Below are positions 1 through 6,846 of a DNA stretch of 19,587 nucleotides, one piece after another. Below the pieces are notes generated by a model that was not told the DNA's origin, did not search any database, and saw only the letters and a program-made list of their open reading frames with translations. Position 1 is the stretch's first letter. Each line of letters opens with the position of its first letter. The position numbers and the translations under genes were made by a program. This stretch comes from JAFMPW01 sp040830565 (lineage in GTDB: Bacteria; Bacteroidota; Bacteroidia; Flavobacteriales; Flavobacteriaceae): positions 1 to 19,587 of the forward strand of contig JBFOMC010000343.1 of assembly GCA_040830565.1 (NCBI GenBank), given 5' to 3'.

Positions 1-1111
1 GTATTTGTAAAATGTACATTTCCTGTACCCTGTAGACAATTTGAGTGTCCTCTGGGGTAAACGCCTGGCGTTCAAATAACAAGGCCACAATGAACTCCGA
101 CCCAAAGTACAGTGCAACCCCAATCCCCAGGCATACTACAAAATTGTAGGTAAGGACCTTTTTTAGCTTGCCAAAGGCCAGATCAAGATTATCTGTCAAT
201 TTTGAAAAATAGGGGAGAAGGACCTTACTTAGGGCAATACCAAATAAACCAATAACCAGCATAGGCACTTTTATCCCGTAACTGAGAGCTGCAATAGATC
301 CTATTACCAGCTGAGCAGAGAAATATTGATCAACAATGGGGTTAAGAGCGTTTATTAAAGAAGCAGAGATTTTTGCCGGAACCTGCTTTAACATCACTAT
401 GATGTTCCTATTTCCAAAATCGGGTTTTCCAAAAAAGAGTACTTTTTTCCTGAGGGATACGACTAGTAAAAATATCAGTCCGGATAAACTACCCCCAAGG
501 ACCCCAATCGCCAACACCCGTTCCTTTAAGACCTCGCTAAAAAAAAGCAAGGAAATAATGATTCCTAACGACATAAAAACGCCGCTAAAAGTAGAATAGG
601 TAAATTCATTTGCAATATTTAGAAGGCCAGACAAAAGGGATGTTATGGCCCAAATCAAAATACACGGTAGAATATACGTTAGCTGCGTGGTGACAAGGCT
701 GTAGTATTGAGGCGTATGCCCACTAAAGAATGTAGAGAGATAAACGTCTGTAAATAAATAGGTTATAAGGATAAAAAAGCCAGCTATTGACAAGGTGATC
801 AATAGGCTGGTAGATTGAAATGCAGCTATATTACCCTTACGTCTTAACTCTGAAATATAATTAGGGATAAAAACATTGCTATAAGATCCCAGAAACACTG
901 TGCTGATAAAGCCGGGGAGCAACATAGCAATTAAAAAGGTGTCCAGGAGCTCTGATAAACCAAACTTCTGGGCTATTATCAACTCCTTGTAAAAGCCAAT
1001 GGCCTTTATTATCAAAGAGACCCCACCTACAATCAGAACGTTCTTAAAGATCGACTGATTTAGAGTTTTTTTGAGCAAGTCTAATAAATGCTTTATTTTT
1101 TGCTTGGTCAT
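1..1111 (-). CDS. MurJ/MviN-type lipid-linked oligosaccharide flippase (partial, C-terminus missing)
   Basis: The reading frame is open from an ATG at 1111 leftward to the window edge: 370 codons with no stop, against roughly 450-520 residues for full MurJ-like proteins, so the C-terminal transmembrane helices lie outside. The product is strongly hydrophobic with many membrane helices. MurJ-family hallmarks are visible: an early 'LLDTFLIAMLLPGF' block, a basic-flanked 'FIPNYISEL' segment, and near residues 344-356 'LLFERQAFTPEDT', which matches the MurJ LLFERGAF..DT motif. MurJ proteins flip lipid II, and relatives inside polysaccharide clusters are thought to flip undecaprenyl-linked repeat units in the role of Wzx. 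The gene lies 31 bp downstream of the sugar dehydrogenase on the same strand, so the two are probably co-transcribed. Family assignment is firm. Whether it serves this polymer or peptidoglycan is inferred from context. Confidence 0.88.
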   Translation of the reverse strand, partial: MTKQKIKHLLDLLKKTLNQSIFKNVLIVGGVSLIIKAIGFYKELIIAQKFGLSELLDTFLIAMLLPGFISTVFLGSYSNVFIPNYISELRRKGNIAAFQSTSLLITLSIAGFFILITYLFTDVYLSTFFSGHTPQYYSLVTTQLTYILPCILIWAITSLLSGLLNIANEFTYSTFSGVFMSLGIIISLLFFSEVLKERVLAIGVLGGSLSGLIFLLVVSLRKKVLFFGKPDFGNRNIIVMLKQVPAKISASLINALNPIVDQYFSAQLVIGSIAALSYGIKVPMLVIGLFGIALSKVLLPYFSKLTDNLDLAFGKLKKVLTYNFVVCLGIGVALYFGSEFIVALLFERQAFTPEDTQIVYRVQEMYILQI

Positions 1112-1142
1112 GCTCAATATTGGATGTAAAAAATACTTTTAA

Positions 1143-2420
1143 TTACAAACGCCCGCTAACAACGTCGTTAGACAGTATGCCTTTTACATCATAAAGGATC
1201 CCGTTTTCTTTTAGAATGCTGGAAAAATCGATATTTAGAAACTCCCGATGGGCTACGGCAAGGACGACGGCGTCAAAAGCTTCCCCCGGCAGTTCCCTGG
1301 TGATAGCTAATTTGTATTCATGGTCAACTTCTTTAGGCTCTGCCCAAGGGTCATAAATGACCACGTTTGTACCGTAACTCTTTAAATTCTCAATTACATC
1401 TACAGCCTTGGTGTTGCGTACATCAGGACAGTTCTCTTTAAAGGTAATTCCCAATACAAGAATATTAGATCCTTTTACTTTGATATCTTCTTGTACCATT
1501 AATTTGACAACCTCTGAAGCAACGTATTTACCCATGCCGTCGTTCATTCGTCTCCCCGCCAAAATAATTTCAGGGTGATACCCAAATTCCTGTGCTTTTT
1601 GGGCCAGGTAATAAGGATCAACTCCAATACAATGCCCGCCAACCAGGCCTGGTTTAAATGGTAAAAAATTCCATTTCGTACTGGCCGCGGTAAGGACATC
1701 ATGGGTGTCGATGTCCATTAAATTAAAGATCTTCGCCAATTCGTTCACAAAGGCGATATTGATATCCCTTTGAGAGTTTTCTATTACCTTGGCTGCTTCT
1801 GCTACTTTTATAGTAGGCGCCAAATGCGTGCCTGCGGCAATTACTGAAGCATACAGCTGGTCTACTTTTTTACCTATCTCAGGAGTTGAACCTGAGGTAA
1901 CTTTTAAAATTTTCTCCACCGTGTGCTCTTTGTCACCCGGGTTAATTCTTTCCGGGGAATACCCAACATAAAAATTCTGGTTGAATTTTAAACCACTTAC
2001 TTTTTCGAGTACAGGAACACACTCGTCCTCAGTGACACCAGGGTAAACAGTCGACTCGTAGATAACAATATCTCCTTCTTTTAGTACCTGACCTACAGTT
2101 TCACTGGCCTTGTATAGGGGAGTAAGAATTGGACGGTTGGTGCTGTCAACCGGTGTGGGTACCGTTACGATGTAATAATTACAATCTTTAATGTCATCTA
2201 GTTGGGCAGTACAATACAGCCCGGTTTTCATATCCGGAGTGTCTTGTAAAACTGCTTTTAACACCTCATCGTCAACTTCTAAGGTACTATCTGTACCAGA
2301 TTGTAATTCATTAATTCTTGATTGATCAATATCGAACCCTATTACGGCATATTTTGTGGCAAATAAACGAGCTAGGGGTAAACCAACGTAGCCCAATCCA
2401 ATTATTGCTATTTTGTCCAT
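1143..2420 (-). CDS. tviB: UDP-N-acetyl-D-hexosamine 6-dehydrogenase, TviB/WbpO-type
   Basis: A 425-residue nucleotide-sugar dehydrogenase of full family length. The N-terminal Rossmann domain shows GLGYVGLP at 8-15. The substrate and central region has YESTVYPG (121-128), GYSPERINPGD (153-163) and the conserved Lys211/Asn215 in 'AKVIENSQRD'. The catalytic Cys264 lies in GGHCIGVDPYY, and the C-terminal UDP-binding domain carries TFKENCPDVRNT (326-337). This family oxidises C6 of a UDP-sugar twice with NAD+. The residue pattern fits the TviB/WbpO/WbpA branch (UDP-GalNAc or UDP-GlcNAc to the uronic acid) better than UDP-glucose dehydrogenase. With the WbpP/TviC-like epimerase at 13090-14091 it would give UDP-GalNAcA, the precursor seen in Vi antigen and related polymers. 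The ATG at 2420 follows an A-rich leader with no clear Shine-Dalgarno, as usual for Bacteroidota. Exact substrate is inferred. Confidence 0.9.
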   Translation of the reverse strand: MDKIAIIGLGYVGLPLARLFATKYAVIGFDIDQSRINELQSGTDSTLEVDDEVLKAVLQDTPDMKTGLYCTAQLDDIKDCNYYIVTVPTPVDSTNRPILTPLYKASETVGQVLKEGDIVIYESTVYPGVTEDECVPVLEKVSGLKFNQNFYVGYSPERINPGDKEHTVEKILKVTSGSTPEIGKKVDQLYASVIAAGTHLAPTIKVAEAAKVIENSQRDINIAFVNELAKIFNLMDIDTHDVLTAASTKWNFLPFKPGLVGGHCIGVDPYYLAQKAQEFGYHPEIILAGRRMNDGMGKYVASEVVKLMVQEDIKVKGSNILVLGITFKENCPDVRNTKAVDVIENLKSYGTNVVIYDPWAEPKEVDHEYKLAITRELPGEAFDAVVLAVAHREFLNIDFSSILKENGILYDVKGILSNDVVSGRL

Positions 2421-2701
2421 TATTTTTAAGCTGTTTCAGATCTTGTTAATATACTAGAACTTAATAATATATAATTTCGTATAAAGTATATTTCTTATAA
2501 TTTAAATTTTGTGCAGCAAAGATGACAAAAGCTTCGAAACCGACCTACTAATTCATTTAAATTGTTGCAAAAATCGACAAATTGAAGCTAGAGATGACGC
2601 TCATCCGGTAAATAGGTTCTTAAAACGTTTTATGGGTTTGGGATTATCCTATTATTGATATGTTTGTAAGAAAGGAAGTGATCATTTTTTACCTTTGAGG
2701 A
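2421..2701. other. Divergent intergenic region between the dehydrogenase and the first beta-helix gene
   Basis: This 281-bp gap separates a leftward and a rightward gene and should hold both promoters. On the rightward side there is a good Bacteroidota-type element next to the start codon (listed separately). On the leftward side the best match is CATCTTTG on the minus strand at 2517-2524, one mismatch from TAnnTTTG, about 95 bp before the dehydrogenase ATG; no matching -33 TTG is seen at the right distance, so it is weak. The stretch 2450-2515 is extremely AT-rich. No credible ORF or RNA gene was seen. Confidence 0.5.
2663..2697 (+). promoter_or_regulatory. Bacteroidota sigma-A-type promoter, leaderless arrangement
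   Basis: TTTG at 2663-2666 and TACCTTTG at 2690-2697 are separated by 23 bp, matching the known Flavobacterium/Bacteroides pattern TTG-N17-23-TAnnTTTG. The -7 element ends only 4 bases before the ATG at 2702. Transcription normally begins a few bases past this element, so the transcript would start at or next to the start codon. The 'GAGG' at 2697-2700 is too close to the ATG to act as a normal Shine-Dalgarno site. Confidence 0.5.
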
Positions 2702-3973
2702 ATGCGAATTTTGAACTCGAAAAAGTTATTTTTTTATGGGATGTTTCTGCTAAACCTGGCATCTTACGGGCAGGCTATTAAGGCGTCCTCTTTTGGTTTT
2801 ACGACTGATCAGGCGAAGGCTTTAAAATTGGCCCTCAACTCCCAATATGATACCATAATAATTGATAAGCAAGACAAGGTTTGGAGCTTGCCGCCTATGG
2901 TTTTTAGAGGAATCAAGAACAAAGTGATTATCCTGGAACCGGATACGGAAGTTTATGCTAAAAAAGGAGCCTTTGCTAAGACCAATGCATCGCTTTTTTC
3001 ATTTGTTCATTGTGAAAACATTCAGATTTATGGCAACATGGGCCTCGTATGCATGAACAAAGAAGAATATGTTGATGGGGAGTGGCGCCATGCAATTAGC
3101 CTAAGGGCGTCTAAAAAAATTAAGATTCAAGATCTGAGGATTCGAGATAGTGGAGGAGATGGCATTTACATCGCCGGATTTGGTAAAGGAACTTATTCTG
3201 AAGATATATATATAGACAATCTCAGGTCTGATAACAACAAAAGACAGGGACTTTCAATTATAAGTGGTAAGAATATCACCATAAAAAATTCCACTTTTGC
3301 AGATACCAGAGGTACCCTTCCCGGAGCAGGTTTGGATATTGAACCCAATAATGAGCATGACGTTATCAGCAATATAAATGTGGAGAATTGTGTATTTAAA
3401 AACAATTATCACTCTGGCATAATGCTTGCTCTGGGCAGGCTCACGGCGAACTCCAGTCCGGTGTCTATCTATTTCAAAGATTGTATTTTAAGTAATAATC
3501 ATGCCAAAGATCATCCCAAAACTTCTGCCGAACTGATCATTGGATCAAATATGAAATCCCCGGTTAAGGGAGAGGTGGTTTTTGAGAGCTGTACCTTTGA
3601 AGACTCCAAATGGGGGCTGTTTTATAGTCGTAAACGGGCAGACGCATATAAGGTCAGTTTTAATAACTGCGTAGCAAAAAGAATCTGTACGGATGGATCC
3701 TGGCCAGTGGTTTTTTTAGAAGTCCCTAACTACAGAGAGTTAACCGGTCCACTGGGGGGATATGAATTTAATAATATGTATCTCGAATATTCCACCGATG
3801 TACCTTTTATGGTCGTTAGAGGTTCTCGCTTAGGCACTTTGAAACACCTAAAAGATATCAAAGGAGATATCACCATTCAGGGCCTTGCGGATATCAAAGA
3901 CTTTAAATACATCAATTACGACCCAAAGAATAACCTAGATGTAGATCTGGAAATTATCAGAAAGGTTCGATAG
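2702..3973 (+). CDS. Secreted right-handed parallel beta-helix protein, probably polysaccharide-active
   Basis: A 423-residue protein with a likely Sec signal peptide: basic start (Arg2, Lys7, Lys8), hydrophobic core about 9-21, and a plausible cleavage after 'SYGQA' (residue 25). There is no lipobox cysteine. The rest is built of short beta-strand rungs typical of pectate-lyase-like beta-helices. Landmarks are RDSGGDGI (148-155), GLDIEPN (210-216), GRLTANSS (245-252) and PFMVVRG (368-374). It is colinear along its whole mature length with the C-terminal module of the lipoprotein at 6847-9693, so the two are paralogues. Beta-helix proteins in such clusters can be lyases, epimerases, depolymerases or binding proteins. 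No diagnostic catalytic motif such as the DPHD of alginate epimerases is seen, so the reaction is unknown. Met14 is a poorer start because it would remove the basic signal-peptide region. Confidence 0.85.
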   Translation: MRILNSKKLFFYGMFLLNLASYGQAIKASSFGFTTDQAKALKLALNSQYDTIIIDKQDKVWSLPPMVFRGIKNKVIILEPDTEVYAKKGAFAKTNASLFSFVHCENIQIYGNMGLVCMNKEEYVDGEWRHAISLRASKKIKIQDLRIRDSGGDGIYIAGFGKGTYSEDIYIDNLRSDNNKRQGLSIISGKNITIKNSTFADTRGTLPGAGLDIEPNNEHDVISNINVENCVFKNNYHSGIMLALGRLTANSSPVSIYFKDCILSNNHAKDHPKTSAELIIGSNMKSPVKGEVVFESCTFEDSKWGLFYSRKRADAYKVSFNNCVAKRICTDGSWPVVFLEVPNYRELTGPLGGYEFNNMYLEYSTDVPFMVVRGSRLGTLKHLKDIKGDITIQGLADIKDFKYINYDPKNNLDVDLEIIRKVR

Positions 3974-4199
3974 ATGTTTCTTCTTGCCAAATTATTAGGT
4001 CTACAAAAGGCTATTAGTTTGGCGGATGAGAAAAATGGCTTATTTGATTCAACTTAGACTAAGAAGTGTATTTTAACGTTTTAGGAAAGACAGTCTTTCG
4101 ATTGTTCATTGTAGATAAGAACTGAATGCTCGGTTCATCATTAAATTTTGAGAAATTAAGACTACCCTTCACCTAACAAAAAACAACTGTAAATCCTAA
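3974..4199. other. Intergenic region with a small hairpin and a 27-codon ORF
   Basis: This 226-bp gap lies between two rightward genes. The stop of the beta-helix gene directly abuts an ATG (3974) opening a 27-codon frame to 4057 (MFLLAKLLGLQKAISLADE...), which I cannot assign. GAAAGA-CAG-TCTTTC at 4085-4099 forms a short 6-bp hairpin without a U-run, so it is not a convincing terminator. No exact TAnnTTTG element was found ahead of the acyltransferase at 4200. The acyltransferase may therefore be read from the promoter at 2663-2697, or from a promoter I cannot recognise. Confidence 0.35.
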
Positions 4200-5648
4200 A
4201 TGCTTTTTAATTCTATTGATTTTGCAGTCTTCCTGCCGATTGTTTTTATACTCTACTGGTTTGTATTTAACAGGAGTTTAAAAAAACAGAATCTCTTGAT
4301 AGTTGCGGCGAGTTATCTCTTCTATGGATGGTGGGATTGGAGGTTCCTTTCTTTAATACTGTTTAGTACGATAGTAGACTATTCTGTCGGTTTGGCTTTG
4401 GAGAAAGAGGAAAAAGTATCTAAAAGAAAGTTGTTGCTTTGGACAAGCATTTTTGTCAATCTCGGATTTCTGGGACTATTCAAGTACGGTAATTTTTTTA
4501 TTGAAAATTTTGTGAGTGCGTTTAAATTTTTCGGGACGGATATTCAAGCCAATACTTTGAACATCATATTACCGGTTGGAATAAGCTTTTACACTTTTCA
4601 AACTTTAAGTTATACTATTGACGTGTATAAAAGAAAACTGAACCCAACCCATGATTTTGTTGCCTTTTCAGCATTCGTCAGTTTTTTCCCCCAGCTTGTT
4701 GCCGGACCAATAGAACGGGCTACCAACCTCTTGCCACAGTTTCAGAGAAGCAGAACATTTGATAGGTATAAGGCGGTAGACGGCCTGAGGCAAATTCTTT
4801 GGGGGTTGTTTAAAAAAATTGTCATTGCCGATAATTGTGCTGAATTCGCGAATTTGATCTTCAACGCTTCTGAGGATCACTCAGGCAGCACCCTTGTGCT
4901 GGGAGCATTGTTCTTTACTTTTCAGATTTACGGCGACTTTTCTGGTTATTCGGACATAGCCATAGGTACTGCAAGGCTCTTTGGTTTCAACCTCATGAGG
5001 AACTTTGCATTTCCTTATTTCTCAAGAGATATTGCAGAATTTTGGAGACGATGGCATATCTCACTTTCCACTTGGTTCAGAGATTATGTATATATTCCTT
5101 TGGGCGGAAGTAGGGGAGGAACCTGGCACAAAGTTCGAAATACATTTATCATTTTCATAGTTAGCGGATTTTGGCATGGCGCCAATTGGACCTTTATCGT
5201 CTGGGGTGCGTTGAATGCCATTTATTTCTTACCTCTACTTTTAACCAAGAACAACCGGAAGAATATAGAAATTGTGGCCAAGGGAAGGTATTTTCCCGCA
5301 TTCCGAGAACTGATTCTCATTTTCGTAACCTTTACCTTAACTATTTTTGCCTGGATCTTTTTCCGGGCAGAGAACCTTGGACATGCGTTGGCATATATTT
5401 CCCAGATATTTTCTTCTACGCTTTTTGAGATACCCAGATTTTCCGGAATTCCTAAAGCAATGGTAACTTTATTGCTGGTGGCCTTCTTCATTTTTGTAGA
5501 ATGGCTCGGAAGAGATCGGGAATACGCAATTGCCAAATTGGAATTAAACATGAAAAGGCCGCTGCGTTATGCACTCTACTACATGCTTATCGTGGTAATA
5601 TTTCTGTTCGGAGGGGCCGAACAAGAGTTTATTTATTTTCAATTTTAG
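4200..5648 (+). CDS. MBOAT-family polysaccharide O-acyltransferase (AlgI/DltB-like)
   Basis: A 482-residue polytopic inner-membrane protein, the usual length for AlgI-like MBOAT enzymes. Hallmarks appear in order: FFPQLVAGPIERA (162-174), YGDFSGYSDIAIG (244-256), FWRRWHISLSTWFRDYVYIPLGG (281-303, conserved His286) and SGFWHGANW (322-330) with the invariant catalytic His326. This family moves acyl groups, usually acetyl, across or at the inner membrane to a periplasmic partner that acylates the polymer. Only 6 bp separate its stop from the next gene, an SGNH-like membrane-anchored protein, reproducing the AlgI-AlgJ/X or DltB-DltD type of pairing. The likely role is O-acetylation of the exported polysaccharide. 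The acyl group and the acceptor sugar cannot be read from sequence. Confidence 0.93.
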   Translation: MLFNSIDFAVFLPIVFILYWFVFNRSLKKQNLLIVAASYLFYGWWDWRFLSLILFSTIVDYSVGLALEKEEKVSKRKLLLWTSIFVNLGFLGLFKYGNFFIENFVSAFKFFGTDIQANTLNIILPVGISFYTFQTLSYTIDVYKRKLNPTHDFVAFSAFVSFFPQLVAGPIERATNLLPQFQRSRTFDRYKAVDGLRQILWGLFKKIVIADNCAEFANLIFNASEDHSGSTLVLGALFFTFQIYGDFSGYSDIAIGTARLFGFNLMRNFAFPYFSRDIAEFWRRWHISLSTWFRDYVYIPLGGSRGGTWHKVRNTFIIFIVSGFWHGANWTFIVWGALNAIYFLPLLLTKNNRKNIEIVAKGRYFPAFRELILIFVTFTLTIFAWIFFRAENLGHALAYISQIFSSTLFEIPRFSGIPKAMVTLLLVAFFIFVEWLGRDREYAIAKLELNMKRPLRYALYYMLIVVIFLFGGAEQEFIYFQF

Positions 5649-5654
5649 TGGATT

Positions 5655-6614
5655 ATGAAAAAGTTTTTAATTCAAACGGTCTTTTTTCTCATCACTATTT
5701 TCTTAATCAATCATGCCGTTGTATGGTGGTACGAAGCCCCTCAACGAAAAGCAATAAAAGAAGGTACACATAAGAAATTCCTGAAATGGAATGCAATGCA
5801 ATCGAATCCGGATACCTATGAAGTGATCCTCCTTGGGTCTAGCCGTGGGTATTGCGCTTACGATCCAAAAGAGATAGACGCTATTACTGGTTCCAAATCA
5901 TTCAATATGTGTACAGGTTCTCAAAATGTTATTGAGAGCTATTACTACCTTAAAGAAATTCTTAGATATCAGAAACCAAAAACGGTGGTTTATGAGACTT
6001 TTCTTCCTTCCTTTAGTCCATCGCCAGACAATTTCAATGTCTTTTCTAACGCCTCTTTTATGTCTCTAAGCGGTAAAAAGGAAATGATCTTTAATGAATT
6101 TAAGGGAGAGGCAGTCATGAATATATTGTTTCCAATATTCAAGCATAAGTATTATTTAAGACGCGACTTGTCTAACCGCCTGAAATCTGGAAAGGTAAGT
6201 CCGGAGAGTAGCAACAGATGGGAAAAGGGTTACTTCTATTCAGAAAAAGTAGTGTCTGACGCTGAAATTGGCAATTTCAGTCCCATATATAATTTTGACA
6301 ACTCCGTTGTATCTCTTGAAAATGTAGCTAAATATTTGGGCTTGATGCATTCCTTATGTAAGGAAAACAATATTGAATTCATCTGTGTAAGAGCTCCTTA
6401 TCCTCCAACCAGGCTCAAAATTTCCAAGAGTGATACAGTGCACGATTATTTTGCCGATTTCTATAAAAAAAGAAATATACCTTTTTACGACTTCAACTAT
6501 TCTGAAAAAGAAAAGTATTTTGATCAGGATTTTACGGACTACCATCATATGAATAATTCCGGCGACAAGAAGGTTTCCAAAGAGTTGGCCGAAAAGTTAC
6601 TTGTGGGTAAATGA
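5655..6614 (+). CDS. Membrane-anchored SGNH/DltD-like acyltransferase partner of the MBOAT protein
   Basis: A 319-residue protein with a single N-terminal membrane helix (about residues 5-24) after MKK, so the body should be periplasmic. The SGNH-type nucleophile block is LLGSSRG (59-65) at the end of the first beta-strand; Ser63 is the likely nucleophile. The closing block is DYHHMNNSG (295-303), giving a DxxH pair Asp295/His298 as in SGNH hydrolases and DltD. It follows the MBOAT gene by 6 bp and is surely co-transcribed. By analogy with AlgJ/AlgX, WssI and DltD it would take the acyl group delivered by the MBOAT protein and pass it to sugar hydroxyls. The fold assignment rests on these two blocks and the partner gene. 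It could also act as a deacetylase, but the pairing makes transfer more likely. Confidence 0.78.
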   Translation: MKKFLIQTVFFLITIFLINHAVVWWYEAPQRKAIKEGTHKKFLKWNAMQSNPDTYEVILLGSSRGYCAYDPKEIDAITGSKSFNMCTGSQNVIESYYYLKEILRYQKPKTVVYETFLPSFSPSPDNFNVFSNASFMSLSGKKEMIFNEFKGEAVMNILFPIFKHKYYLRRDLSNRLKSGKVSPESSNRWEKGYFYSEKVVSDAEIGNFSPIYNFDNSVVSLENVAKYLGLMHSLCKENNIEFICVRAPYPPTRLKISKSDTVHDYFADFYKKRNIPFYDFNYSEKEKYFDQDFTDYHHMNNSGDKKVSKELAEKLLVGK

Positions 6615-6785
6615 TGGTAGCACTGGGATCCCAATCTTATCTAAAATAATTTGCTGAGTCGTACTAAGGAATACCCTTGGAGCTAATCCATACTCAGCAA
6701 GCCCTAGTACCTTCCGATTAATGTATTTGAAAGTATGTTTGGTTATGTCTGTTAAGGGCATAGTGGCAAGAGTAAAGACAAAAAA

Positions 6786-6826
6786 AATGGTTTCTGAAAA
6801 GACCAAAGTCTACTTCAGAAACCATT
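6786..6826 (-). terminator. Intrinsic terminator between convergent genes (strong for the leftward gene)
   Basis: A perfect 13-bp inverted repeat, AATGGTTTCTGAA at 6786-6798 and TTCAGAAACCATT at 6814-6826, encloses a 15-base loop that itself holds a GAC-CAAA-GTC mini-hairpin (6801-6810). Read leftward, the stem runs directly into eight T residues (complement of 6780-6787), a classic intrinsic terminator about 20 bases after the lipoprotein stop at 6847. Read rightward it is followed by AGCTTTTAGGCTTCTTTTTCC, so it may also stop the acyltransferase operon, less strongly. Confidence 0.85.
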
Positions 6827-6846
6827 AGCTTTTAGGCTTCTTTTTC

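Noticed and set aside
336..599. Rightward 87-codon frame inside the flippase gene
   Set aside because: Antisense shadow of the long open MurJ-like frame.
5222..5551. Leftward 109-codon frame inside the acyltransferase gene
   Set aside because: Antisense to conserved MBOAT coding sequence; no start context or recognisable motif.
6624..6633. 10-base palindrome TGGGATCCCA after the acyltransferase operon
   Set aside because: Short perfect palindrome with no loop and no neighbouring signal; likely chance.
6597..6806. Leftward 69-codon frame between the convergent genes
   Set aside because: Its start codon sits inside the terminator stem, it overlaps the end of the acyltransferase-partner gene, and I recognise no family; at most a decayed remnant.
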